Positions 51,762 through 64,000 of a DNA stretch of 64,000 nt are shown piece after piece. Position 1 is the first letter of the stretch; every line of letters starts with the position of its first letter. A model generated the notes under the pieces. The model was not told the origin of the DNA. It ran no database searches and saw nothing but the letters and a program-made list of their open reading frames with translations. The translations under genes were made by a program, and so were the position numbers. This stretch comes from Cardinalis cardinalis (lineage: Eukaryota > Chordata > Aves > Passeriformes > Cardinalidae). The DNA lies in the NCBI GenBank assembly GCA_014549065.1, contig JACDOX010000003.1, positions 16,061,877 to 16,125,876 on the forward strand, written 5' to 3'.

Positions 51762-54700
51762 CTACAAAGAGAGATTAGGTTCCAGTTTACTCATCTTCTT
51801 CCCTCAAAAAGAAAATCCAGTGGGGCCAGTTGGTCCAGTGCTTATGAACTTGTGAATTGTATCCTCCCCTTGCCNGACCACATTCTGCAGCACAGCTTGC
51901 TTTGCTACCAGTACTGCAAGGTCTGTCTTTCCAAGGCTGAAGTCCTTAAGGACAGTAGAAGAACTAAAACCAATTCATTTCTGTTCTCTTGTGGTAAAAA
52001 TATGAGCCTTGCTTTATGGGCAAATTGTGTTTCTCTCTTCAGCTGGCAATGACACCAAGTATTGGATTGCACAGGCAGCATCACACTGCACAATTTATAA
52101 AACCATNAACTCCTCAAAAGGCAAATTCACTCTAAAAAGTAGGATTATTTTTGTTATTAACTGCAAAGATTCCTAATGCCAGGAGAAATCTATGTCAGCA
52201 GACATAAATTTATTTAAATGTTACTCTTTTTTCTATGTATTACAGATTATCCTTGCATACATCCAATGTACACACTTTTGCTCAAAAAAAAAAGTTTTAG
52301 CAGTTCTGTTATGTAACAAGCGAGGTGTCCAGGCAGATCAAGTTGGATCTTTTCAGATAAATATGGGCTTAAAGCACGACACAGGTAAAGTCTCTGCTAA
52401 GCAGTGCTTTTTCTCAGCTGTATTAATTATTCTAGTAAGAAATTACACTGTCAGGGTGCACCAACCTTGTCCCATGCACATTTTTAATACATCCTGGCTA
52501 TAACAACTCTGCAGGTTTTAAAAAGTGCCAAAAATGACCCGCTAGATGGTTTTAAGTCGCCACATCAGCTTCTTTCATAAACTGACATAGCCACTTCTAG
52601 GCACCATTTCCCAGTAATTTCCAGTAAACTTTCTAAATGCTGCTTTGCTTTTTGAGTCCAGGAAGCTCTGTCGCTGCCACCAGCCAAGTAACAGAGAGAA
52701 AAGAGGGAGCTGATGCTGCACTGACCTTCTACACCAAGGAGGAGAAACAAACAAAATGAGACATCCCCACCCACAAGCAAGTCTCCCACAGATTTCTGCA
52801 AGAACACTGNCATATGTCACAGGGCCACAGAGCAGCCAACATCTGTACCTCCTCCAAACCAAAGCCATGGGGTTGCTTGTTGCTTTTTACACCTCAAATA
52901 CGCACTGACGCAAAGAGAGACCCAAGGGGAAGAGGCACAAAGGCCGGGATGGAAATACAAAGGGGACNCAGAGCCACCCTCACTGCAGCCCCCACAAAGC
53001 CCTGCAGCTCCTTTGCAGCTGGCACCATGGGGCTGTGGGATGCAGATCTGTAGGATTCCCTCCCCTCTCAGGGCTGGGCTGTCCCTAAACGTGACCGGCC
53101 CCAAGGCTGGGTCCCTGCTCAGGCTCCCTCAGCTCTGACCCCANGCCACCTTCAGCCGCGGCAAACCTGACATCTCACCCCACAGCCTCCTCTCCAGCCC
53201 TACAGAGGGCTGGCATGGAGCGATTCCACTCCCCCCACAAAGGTCTCTGTGTTCAGAGNCTCTGCCACGAGCCAAACCAGTGACCGAGTCCCAGCAGCTC
53301 AGTGGGGCCCGGCTCGGGAGGCAGACCCGGCCAGCCCAGCTGAGCCCTCAGCCCAGGGCAGCTCCATGCCCGGGCTCAGCCGTCGGGAAGGAGCTGCTGG
53401 GAGCACCCAGGGCTGGGCTCTGCCCCTGCACGGTCACGGACGGACACACGGCCGTGCAGCAGCCAGGCCAGCTCAGGGCAGCAGCCACCCAGCCACCCTC
53501 CCTGGGCTTTCCATACGGAGCACCAGAGCCAGCCCGAAATGCCAAACGCTCTCAGAGACCAGCGCAGTGCAGGTGTGAAAGGGGAATTCAGCTCGATAAT
53601 CTCTGCATTCCATCGAGGCGAGCCAGGCATTTGAACCCACCAGGCTGCGGCACTCCCACGGCTCCTACAGGTGAGGAATGCTCTCCCCTTTCAGGGGCTG
53701 GATGAGCAAAGGACACACTGTCTGGCACAAAAANCATTTCAGAGCTAACTGACCATTTTGGCTGGGCTGCTTGATGTTTCTGGGAAATGCAAATATATAT
53801 TAAAGTAATAAAATAAAAATAGCGCGTTNCTTTCTTCAAAAAACAACTTTCCCAGTGCAGTCAGAACCCAGAAACTTGGATTCAGCTGAACGTTTTGCTA
53901 AAAAGTGATTTTTGTTTTCTATAAAGACGTGACAAAACGTAATTTGGAGATTCCTGAGGCTTTGTAACACAATCACCTTAGATTACATCTCTCAGCAGTC
54001 TGGGAGAGGTCAAAGCTGCTCCTTCCTTAAGATAAAGTAAAATCAAAGGTTACTTTACTTTAAAACTGAACTTCTTGATAGATTAAAACAAAAACAAATA
54101 CAAGTCCAGACAAAAAGATCTCTGCTTGTTTACCTCAAAAGGAAATTTGTTCTGTGTCCAATATTAAAAGTAATGGGATACAAAAGCAGGAGAAACACAA
54201 CAAATTCAGCAGGACAATTATTAGCAGAGTAATTATCCAAAGCTGGTCAAAGGTGAACTCAAACTAAAATAAGCCAAGTGTGGCCATCACAGCTGAAAAA
54301 ATCCTTTTGGGACAACTCCCTCCTGCTTCTAGAGAGACTTCAATGATTTTATGGGAGAGTTAGAGGATTTGCTACCANCAAAACACACCTTGACCCCATA
54401 ACTGCACCCTACTGTAACAGCAGCATAGACCAGGCCAAAAAATTAACAAACTTCATAAGGTNTGAAAANAAACTGTTAGGAAGGCAGCCATAGNAAAAAA
54501 AAAGTTTTACTGAGTTCACGTAAAAANTGAATTCAATAAAATTTAGGAATCTGCAAATACAAAATACATTTTGAACTCAAAGTAAGAATATACCATCTCC
54601 ACAAGCATCTCATGGGTCTTGCTCAGCTTTGAAGAGAATATTAATCTGAGCAGCATATATACTAAATCATTATGCAAGAGGCTGTCATTTACAGTGAGAA

Positions 54701-54780
54701 AAACTTNACTAAGTGAACAGCACTTGCTGCCNTAAGCTTTGTATCTGTGCAGAATCTCACTTAAGCTGCCACAAAGTTCA

Positions 54781-54914
54781 NNNNNNNNNNNNNNNNNNNN
54801 NNNNNNNNNNNNNNNNNNNNNNNNNNNNNNNNNNNNNNNNNNNNNNNNNNNNNNNNNNNNNNNNNNNNNNNNNNNNNNNNNNNNNNNNNNNNNNNNNNNN
54901 NNNNNNNNNNNNNN
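54781..54914. other. Assembly gap (134 N)
   Basis: An unbroken run of N. ORFs drawn across it are meaningless. Confidence 0.99.
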
Positions 54915-56574
54915 GAAGTGGCAGCAGCAAACATACGATTTTGGGGAGAAAAAAAGTGAACATGACAGACGAGCTCTATCCATTCAAACTAAGTAGGGCA
55001 CAAGGCAACTAATTTAAGTGGTGAGAAACTCACTGGCAGAGTCTCTAAACAAGTGGTTCATGAACATTCAGTGTTGGTGTTTTGATAACTGCCCTGGTGA
55101 ACACAAGCCTCCCTAATGTTTAGAAACACNAAGTTTGTTTTTCACAACCTTTTCCTACTGCATGTACTTCCCCAACAGTGAAAATGCAATAGAAGGAGAA
55201 GGGATGGAGTCCCTTGGCATTCCATGAGCTGGATGGATCTGACACTGCCATACAGCTGCGTGGCAGGACCAAACCCAGAGCAGCAACTGCTGCACCTTTT
55301 GTGAAACAAGAGGGAAAACCTGCATGCACTGAAGCAGAGGGACCTGGCAGCTCTCCTCTCACCACACCAACAGCACAGAGCACTGCTCACTCAGCCACAA
55401 CNAGACCCTCTCTGTTCAGCACTCTTTCCTCAGCACTGGGTATAATCCTTGTTACCCAGGCAGTGAAACCAGCAAGGAAAGGTTCCTCACCAACACTCAT
55501 GTCACTCAATGGNAGAAGTCAGAAACAGAGTTTCACTGTCAGGTTAGCAGGTGTTAGAGGNCTTGGACTCAGCTGGACAAAGCTATGAAGTGTCCAAGTC
55601 CTGCTTCACATCAGAGGTGGCCAAATGACCAATGCCTCCAGAGGTACCTCTCCAATTAATGGTTCTGTGAGTCCAGGTCAGCATGTGAGCAGCTCAAGAA
55701 GGAAAAATCAAGACTGTTGTTGCTCAAGACCTGCACTAAAGTCAAGCCAAAGCAAGGAAACAGCCAGAGCTGAGAGCAGCAGGAAGTCACAGAGCTGCAG
55801 CAGATACTTCAGATAAACACGGGGGACAAAAAGGCAAAAAATGAAAGAGCAAAAACACCATCCCAAAACCCCAAATGGACAAACTGAGTGAGCCACAAAG
55901 CCAGTNACAAACTCAGTGTCAAAGCGACTCCTAGTCCAAAGCTTTCCTATGGCAGTTGTTTTGCACATCTCCAGGGCCTGGTTATGGTGACAGTTTCAGA
56001 GAAGCCTCCCTCAAGCAGCAGTGCTGACGTGAGCGGACGCACAGGGACAGAGGAACTGCAGAGGGGAGCACGTGGCCCAGCACGCAGCAAGAGCATGGCT
56101 GTGCCCCCCTCCTCTGCAAGCACAAAGGACCTGGGCATGACAGCAGAGCTTCAGGGTTGGTTCTCAATTTCTCAGTTCTCAGTTTTCAGTTTCCAACTGG
56201 AAAAACTACATTAAAAAAAATAGTTTAACTTAAATATTAATATGCTGAAGTTACTTATTGTACGTGAAATTTCANCAAGATCTAAGTGATCTGAAAGGCT
56301 TGGCTGGAATGTGGGAATTGCCACAAAACAATCTTTCCTACCTTTTGTGTGAGCTGCACACCCAAATCCAGACTTTTTAAATAACCTCATGATGACTAAT
56401 AGCAAATGCCCACACAAGCCTGAGATAGAATCACTCCTCTCTTAACAGTGACCAGTTTAGAGGATTTTTTAAACTGAAGGCAAGGGTGTCTACCACTGCC
56501 TGGCTCTAATCCCATGCACAGAAGACCTCTCCAAACACCTCAGAGACAGCACCCTGACATTGTCAGTGGCACTA

Positions 56575-56645
56575 AGAAGGGAAACTGAGGCCCAGAGANG
56601 GAAATGAACTGCTACAGTCTCGTGGTGAAGGGAAAGTGGCCTGAC
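56575..56645 (-). mobile_element. Possible MIR SINE fragment
   Basis: GGGAAACTGAGGCCCAGAGA, followed by AAATGAACTGC and a GTGG-ending segment, resembles the reverse complement of the MIR core. It is short and decayed. Confidence 0.45.
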
Positions 56646-57721
56646 ACCTTCTGCCCACTGCCTTCATCATTAATGCAGAACATCCAAAGCTCGAGGAGGA
56701 GCCCAGCCCAAGCAGCTGAGCACACTGTGCTCTGTCCCTGCCCACNTGTCCCTGTCACCACAGGGCTCTGTCCTGCTCTGCCATGGCTGCAGTGCCTCCA
56801 GCACGGCAGGGAGAGCCTCTGCCCCGCACTGCACTTGGGTCAGGAGAGAAAAGCCAAACAGCTGTGCATGTACAGAAAGCAAATCCTTCAGGAAAAATTA
56901 ATTTAGCCCAAAGCTGGATTAATTCCATGAGAAGCTCTTAGCTAAAAAGGTCAGTGAATCTGGATTTTAATTTCCTACCNTGTCCTGCTTCCTGGGAACG
57001 CTCCGCCCTCTATAATTTCTTTGAAAATGTTACAGAATTAACATTCTGAACAAAAAGTATTGCCTCCAACTTTATGTTTCTCCAGGTGGCTCAGCAATAT
57101 ANTCAAGCTCTTTAGTTTATAGTAGTGCTGCTCAAGGCAAGCCAAACAAGGATAAATAAACAACTCCCCTAAACNTTCCAACACCCTTTCCATGATATTT
57201 AGGGATAACACCGCAAGTTAGCTTTCTGAAGAGATGTTCAAAATATTGAGAAAAAAAGGTTTGAATGGATATTGTTTCTCAGGAACTTTGCTGNATCTGA
57301 ATTTTACTGCGCACCAGACCAAGTGTGCTGACANGAAACGTTCAAATACAACAAGAGGNGTTAGAAAGAGAGAGCAGAGCTAGCTGAGAGAACACATGCA
57401 CCATGCTCTTCTCTCACATCCCATTTTTTGTGCTTAAAATGGCATGCAACGTTTCCTCTAAGGGAACCCTGCCCTTCTGGCCAATTGACTTGAAGAACAG
57501 AGTTATAAATGTTCCCCTGCACGGCACAGAGGTGCAGAGATAAACTGGGATTTAAATTTCAGACACGTGACTGCCACACCAACCCCAGGGCCTGATGCAC
57601 TGGGACCTCAGAATGGGTCCCAGGTAAGCAGGGCTCTGGGATATGTNCCCCCAGGCTCCTGATCCCAGCCCTAGGAGAGCTGCACAGCAATCAGAACGCA
57701 CTCCTGCAGCTCTTCACCAGG

Positions 57722-57930
57722 NAATCACAGAACAATGGGGTTGGAAGAGACCTCTAAGATCACTGAGTCCAACCTATGCCCTAACACCTCAACTAGACTA
57801 CAGCACCAAGTGCCATGTCCAGTCTTTTTTTAAACACATCCAGAGATGGTGATTCTACCACCTCCCTGGGAAGAGCATTCCGGTACTTTATTATTCTTTC
57901 NGTGAAAATTTTTATCCTCGTATCCAATCA
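57722..57930 (-). mobile_element. CR1 LINE 3' fragment
   Basis: AATCACAGAACAATGGGGTT, then GGAAGAGACCTCTAAGATCA, ACATCCAGAGATGGTGATTC, CACCTCCCTGGGAAGAGCAT and GTGAAAATTTTTATCCT match the reverse complement of an avian CR1 3' end. Confidence 0.92.
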
Positions 57931-60900
57931 GCCCAGGCCTGTCTGGAGNTGTCCCCAAGGCACACTTCTCCGTGCCACTAACCCCCTCAGCGCCGAGCAC
58001 AGCCAATCTGCACCTGGGACAGCCCGGCTGCCTCCCTGGGCCACCGGCACCGAGGGTGACACAGCACAGCTCCACACGGAAAACCCATCCGGCGGCATTT
58101 CCAAACTGCACATCCCAGCAGCACGCTGCTCCCTCAGGCCAGGAGGCTCCGTGCTGTCCCACACTGAGGCCACCCACCCTGCCTGGCAGGGGACACAGGA
58201 GCCCTGCACTCGCCTGGCTCCATCCATTGTTCCCAGCACGCGGCCCAGCTAATCCGGCTCAGCGCAGCATTAGCTCGGGAGGCAGAAAATAGACTGATAA
58301 GCTGCCCAAGGTGAGCACCCGCCCAGTGAACTGGGATTAATGCTCCACAGAGGGACTCTGCTATTCCCATCCTCTGCAACAGCCAGGGACTGACAAGGAA
58401 GGCAGGAGCAAGGAGTTTACGTGAGTCACGAGTGATTAAACTAATAAAAGCCCAAAAGGCAACAGGAATTCACTTTCACAGTAGCACTGTTCAGCTGCTT
58501 TTCCTAAAGCTGATCCCCTGATGANGGTCACCACCAAAAGGCAATCCCTNCTCCTGCTCTTTGGACAAACTGTTGATTTTTGGATGCTTATTTTATCAAT
58601 GGAAAACAATCCCTGAAACCCAAGATGCCAAGATAAACTCTGAAACAGCAGTGCTGACCAACAGATACCACTAAAAGCAAACCTAGAGCACAAAGCAAAC
58701 CATTTAGTCATCCAGTTTTTACACACTGAACTTGTAACTCACCTATGCTGGAGCACAGCCTTTAGATGGCTTTTTCCTGGCATGGAGGGTTTCAAAATAA
58801 AGTAAAAGCAAACAGGAAAAAAAACCCTCAAACCTGCACAGAATGAATTTTGGCATTTCAACTTTGATACTACAATACAAGTAGTCCCTAAAAGGACAAA
58901 AATAAACCANGGATGGATCTGAGAGTAGAACACAGGTATCTCTGTGTTCAGATACTACATAGAATCACTTATTTTACAAATAGGCCAGTTTTGCACTTAC
59001 ATTTAATTTTCAATAACCTGGAATCTNCTCTCCAGTGTCCATATACAAGGCTATTGTTGGGAAAAAAATCCAGGTCAAAAAGAGTCTTCCTTTAAAATAC
59101 CATTGTTCAATATGAAGGTAAGTTGTACTTCATAGGGGAAGAAATCTCAAAGCCTGTTTTTGTAATTGAACTTCTGCTTTGCATCTCATGAAATAAACTT
59201 ANTACCTAAGGGTAAGTAAAGCACATATTTTACAGAGTCAAAACTATGACTGAACTATAGACAAATACCCAACCAACCTCTAAGCCCTCCAAGCCCAGCC
59301 AAGCATCATCTCCATTTCACGTGCCCTATCTGCCCCACTCCAGTGCCAGCTGCCTGCCAGGACACAAGTCCCAGACTAAATGCCATGTTTTAGTCACTAA
59401 ATGAATCCCAGATTAGTTTAGGTGCCCACCCGGGGAGGACTGGCTCTGAAGTGGTCTCAGAGCTTGCTAGTGAGGTTGTGTCCATGAATATTTTTAGGAA
59501 TGGACAGTCCTTGAAGACACTCAAAGCAGCCTCTGGATTAAGCCTCAACATTACCTTATTCTACAGAAAACTCAGTTCCACAAGAACAGGCAATTTCTCT
59601 AAATAACTTCCTAAGCACACAAAAGTGAGGCTTTCAGTAAGAGATCAAATNATCTCACAGAGCTCTACAGCAACCCAACACCGAGTGCCTCTGACAGAGC
59701 CTCCTGCCCTGACTTCAAACAAACACAAGGGTCTTAAGAAGTTATAAACTTAGAATTCTCTGGGNGAGCCTTTGTTCCCACTGCACTATAAATAATTAGA
59801 AGATATGTGAATAAATTAATGCATAGCCCTTCACACACTAAAATATTGATACATTTGAAAATACAGACGAGGTTTGTTCCATAAAACCTGCATTTTTTTC
59901 CTGACAACTTCCACCACCTCTTTAGGCTATTTTCTGCACTACTGATCCTTGTTTCTTCATGTAATGTGATGACGAAAGTGCAAAACTAACTTTAGAATCT
60001 GCTCTGCCATGTTTTAAAACTGACACAGGAAACAAGATTTCGTCAGTTTTCTCCCCCAGTTCCTTTTCTAACCCTTTGACTATCCTTTCTTTCCCTCTAG
60101 ATGGTGCAAGGTCCTCCCTGTTCACAGCTGGGGACAGAGGATGATACTCAGCTCCTTCAGCTCTACCAGCCGTGGGTGCAGTGTTTATTTTTGGACTCAA
60201 AGCTGCCACAAGTGACTTTCAAAGCTGCTACCACAGAGTTTATTTCTGGAGTCTCCCCGGTGGAATTAACTTGAAATGCCATTTGCACAGCAATTATCCA
60301 TGCAGTTTGTGCTGTTGATATCAAACTAACAGACCAACAAAACACTTATTTATTCCTCACTCCAGTTTTCAGCAGCCCTGCTCAAACACAACTCGTGCAT
60401 GTACTGAAATACTGAAAGCTGCTTCTCCCATGAGTGATGTCTAGACTGCAGGCACACAAGAGGCTGTATTTTCATGTATCCAAACACAAAGCAGCTCTAA
60501 ACCAACTGTGCTGCTAGCGCTGCAAAACCCTCAGGCAAGCCAGCACACTGGTTAGTTATTACTTTTATTTAAAGCTGGGCAAAATCCCAGTAGGTATTTA
60601 ACTATCTTCTTACAATTCAACTACTCACATTGTTTCAAATCCTAGCTGGTAGAACCGACAATAAAAACTAGCTGGTAGAACACTCACAANAAAAAATTTT
60701 CAATGGTCCTAAAAGTGTCTGTTTAAAACCCAAAAACAGAGCAAGGAGTTTTGACTAGGGTCAGTTCATGAACAGTGAAACAAGCCTGTACCAGCAGCTC
60801 AGTCTTGGAACTTGCACAGAAGCTGTGCATGCAGCTGAATGTAAGAAATAATTAAACCAAATATACATACCCAAGGTTTGTCTTGACACCAGGACCCTTT

Positions 60901-63900
60901 CTTCAACTTAGGAACAAGTGTCAGATTGCTTTACTGGCAAACAGANGGGCTAAGGCCACTAAAGGAGAAGTGCAGCTTTCCTGGAGGGAAGGCTGAGCAG
61001 GGGTGGTTTGCTCCCCTCTTCCATCTACTGGCATCAAATGGATTTCCATCATTCACAGTTCCCTCTGATTCAAGCCTTTTTGAGATAAGTACTGGATTAT
61101 GCCACCCAAAATNGCAAAGAATTAGAGTATTGAAACATGTTACAGTAAACTGCATTTCTTCATCCATCTCTGCCTGAAGTCGTTTTTTTGGTCAAAATAC
61201 TTCAAATTAATGGAGGCATTCAAAAGCACATAAAAATTTACTAAAAATGAGCACAATACCATAAGAGTTTGTCCCTTTTTTCCTTCTCTGTTACTGTTCT
61301 AGTTTGCATCAAATTTAAAAAGCTTAAGGACACAGGAAACAGTGAGCAGAAGGTGCTTTTCCTCCAATCACATTTGGAGCCATGAAAAACAGAATTCATC
61401 TTTTCCAGCCCCATGCTCATGAGATGGCCATCAAGTGGACACAAATTTCNAGAAGGAGTTTGTAACACCTGTATTCCTCAAAACATCATCTCTCTACCTG
61501 TGAATTCATCCTAAACACAATCAGGCAGGAGGTGCAAGTTCTTCCAACTGTCCAAAAACATTCTTTGACTCATAAAGAATAAAGAGTCACAGATAGGACT
61601 GAGCTCAGTTCTACCATCAATTCAGCCAGTGCATGCTCAGAGGCTATTACATTTAATTATTGTAATTTTTAAATGAGATTTAGAATCCTGTAAATGGAAT
61701 TTGAAATCATCTATGTTTCCAATATAGTTTGTGATTCCATAGGTATAGGCTGCTTCATGCTAGGTTTGGTTTGTCTCAAGTGCCTGAAATACAGAACAGC
61801 CCTCGATNATGACAAGCCATGGAAGCAGAAACCTTGTTTCATGGCAACACACACTGGGAATCTGTAATGCCTTGTTATTTACAGTTCTGACTATTGATTC
61901 ATTCTGAAGTATTAGTAAACTGATNCTGTTTAAATTACAGATAAGACTATTTAATCACGGTGAATTAAGAGTTAAGTAATTAAACAAAATGTTTACTAGA
62001 ATAAGTNAAACATCTACTTACCTTCTGCAACTGAGATTCCTTCACAAAGACCATGCCCATCTATTCCACTCCTGAGATGTGCAAACCCCACAGGGCAAGA
62101 NAAGCTGGAACACTGGCCAGCCATGTTCCTGAACTGCCCCACTCCCACCTCTGCCNCCCCTGATGGAGGCAGAAGAAACAATCATTCACTAATCCTGACT
62201 CCAGAACCTGATCTCCAGAGCTGGACAGTGGGTCACACAAAGGGAAGTGCACACAAGCCTCTCCCCCGGGAATCAAGGCATACCAACTCAATTTTACTAG
62301 AAAATATTACATAGTATCATAAGAATGTCCAGGGTGAGTGGATGGGGCAGTTCTCCTTTCCAGTGCCATCATCAGGAGCAGGACAGCAGGAAATGTTGTG
62401 GGAAGCAGACTGGGTTTGTATTTCCCCTGTCTAGCAGATAAAACCAATACTAATGATGAACTAGGTTCAAGGGGTACAAAGAAAAAAACTCCACAGAAAT
62501 CAGAGTTCAAGATTCAGAGCCATCGACTCCATTACTATTAGATTACAGGATCCCAGGAACAGATGCTTCTTTAGTTGGAAGAAACTTCCAGGAAAAAAAA
62601 GCCTGATATGAAGCATCAAGAACAGGTACTAGGATGGACCCAGCCAATACTGCTGTCACAGATACCCCTGAACAACAGATCACCCTAAATTTTTAAACAG
62701 AAGACCTTACAGAACCTAATGCTGAAGCTTCACCAGTGCTCAGATGACAATGTGTGGCTGGAGAGCTTCCCTGCCCCTTCCCATGTGTGCCTGCACAAAC
62801 AGATGAGCCTGGCAGAAGAGGAGCTGATCTCAAGAGCTACTCAGTAACAATTTCTTGTTCTGTCTTATCCTTTGCTTAATACCCACGTTGGTATGGGTAT
62901 ATCCATCCCATCCCTTTATTTTGGGAATGATTCTGTTGATTTCAAAAGGTACAAACACTGGGAAGAAGAGAGAAAACTGAGCACCAAAGCTGCCTTCACT
63001 AGATTACAGNGAGCATGGCCACGCTTGCCTCCACCCGCTGTTTCCGATTTCTTCTAGCATCAATGAATTAACAAAGTTTTTGCTTTTGGAAACAATACAA
63101 TTAAGCACATCACTGAAAAGACACCCAAAATATCAAGTGAGAATTGAATCATCCTTCACTGGACTTAAGAGCTGAAGTTGGCTGATTCCACTTTTTGGGT
63201 TTTTTAAGATCTTTCATGGGCACCCATAAACTTATAAACTGTGTCAGCAAGAGAAGTTCTTGAACACCTAATAAAGAAAACCAAATNAGAATAGCAGCAG
63301 TGAATAATAATGGATCAGGCAGTTCCACAGAACTGTAAATCAATAAGAGGGAGTCATAGAAAAACCTGGCCTGGCTCCTGTCCTGGATGACCAGAAGTGT
63401 TACTGCTGCATTGTTGGCCATGAACAGTATGAAAAAGGAATAGTAGGTCAATTAATCCTTTCTACAAAAAGTTCACAAGATCAAGTGAAAGATCTAAAGC
63501 ATGAAAACTTCCACCCTTTAAGATGAAGACCAAGCAAATTTTCATTTCTAAGTGGCATGCATTTGCCATCAGCAGCTTGGATGGAAATACTTCAGTGATG
63601 TCACCAATGTCCAAAGCATCCAATTTTTGTTTAAAAATGACCCTTTTTAAAGAGTTTAACCTACTCCACACTGTGAAACATTTTCAGCATTTCTCATCAG
63701 CAAGAAAGCNTTTTGTCAGCAAATAACAATGGCTGGAAGTTAAAAAATAGTAAAACAATTCTTGCAGTCAACTATCACAGAAATGGCATACCTACTTTGG
63801 TAGCTCCTTTTCAGCCTTTTCAAAGACTAAACCCCTGCAACAAAGAACATTGGGAATATACAGAGAAACCTTAAAAAGGGGAATGAATGCTAAGCCATTG

Positions 63901-64000
63901 ATCCTGGATGCAGGGGAAAATAACAAGAGCCTTTGAAGTAATGGATATAGACATCACTAATAGTGCAAGATTTGGGACCAAAGGACTGGGATCAACGCTG

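Larger units (their letters stand above)
51762..64000 (-). other. GLS: GLS intron (runs off the window)
   Basis: More than 12 kb of intron. Contents recognised: G+C-rich patches at about 52850-53700 and 57950-58300, an assembly gap, a possible MIR fragment at about 56575-56645, and a CR1 fragment at about 57722-57930. A possible cryptic exon at 62022-62071 is not supported by homology. None of the ORFs here resembles a protein I can name. Confidence 0.75.

Noticed and set aside
53280..53705. 141-residue plus-strand open frame
   Set aside because: It lies in a G+C-rich intronic patch, has low complexity, lacks homology, and overlaps open frames on the other strand.
54543..54983. Open frames spanning the N run
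   Set aside because: They exist only because N codons do not terminate translation.
59922..60345. Overlapping minus-strand open frames as a candidate GAC terminal exon
   Set aside because: The encoded residues do not resemble the GAC C-terminus beyond a chance LGEK.
62022..62071. Possible 50-bp GLS exon on the minus strand (AG at 62072-62073, GTAAGT donor)
   Set aside because: The splice sites look usable, but one frame hits a stop at once and nothing matches GLS. It is best treated as a pseudoexon unless transcripts show it.

Overview
This is vertebrate nuclear DNA, almost certainly from a bird and probably a songbird. The evidence is multi-exon genes with GT-AG introns, several chicken-repeat-1 (CR1) LINE 3' ends, and two copies of a passerine-type ERVL long terminal repeat. 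Three genes are present, in the order STAT4 (+), STAT1 (+), GLS (-). This is the mirror image of the conserved GLS-STAT1-STAT4 block on human chromosome 2q.

Layout. Bases 1-19825 carry STAT4 from its fifth coding exon (by alignment to STAT1) to the stop codon, 19 exons and 594 residues; the N-terminal exons lie before base 1. A 3' UTR follows to about 21430, then a short spacer. A CpG island (about 22520-23330) holds the putative STAT1 promoter, with an ISRE-type site, a perfect GAS palindrome and an E-box within 40 bp. STAT1 has 23 coding exons between 25279 and 44351. The joined frame stays open and gives 756 residues by my count. Its 3' UTR runs to about 46150. GLS, the mitochondrial glutaminase, is convergent with STAT1. 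Its 3' UTR runs from 49985 down to about 46900, and its last four coding exons (KGA isoform C-terminus, ankyrin repeats) lie between 49986 and 51761. From 51762 to the end is one GLS intron containing a 134-base assembly gap, a CR1 fragment and a possible MIR-type SINE.

The two STAT genes are tandem paralogues: most matching exons have identical lengths and phases. STAT1 and STAT4 are latent cytoplasmic transcription factors of the JAK-STAT pathway (interferon and IL-12 signalling respectively). GLS is a neighbour with no direct pathway link and converts glutamine to glutamate in mitochondria.

The least expected structures are: (1) a decayed duplicate of the STAT4 SH2-coding exon 20, about 600 bp downstream in the next intron; (2) a 31-bp tandem duplication that doubles the 3' splice site of the STAT1 exon carrying the transactivation serine; (3) the compact ISRE/GAS/E-box cluster in the STAT1 CpG island; (4) a 4-nt tandem splice donor in STAT4; (5) LTRs of one family in introns of both STAT paralogues, one about 110 bp before the STAT1 start-codon exon; (6) an ancient MIR-like SINE in the GLS 3' UTR. 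Exon borders were read by eye from homology, reading frame and splice dinucleotides. No alignment software or database was used.
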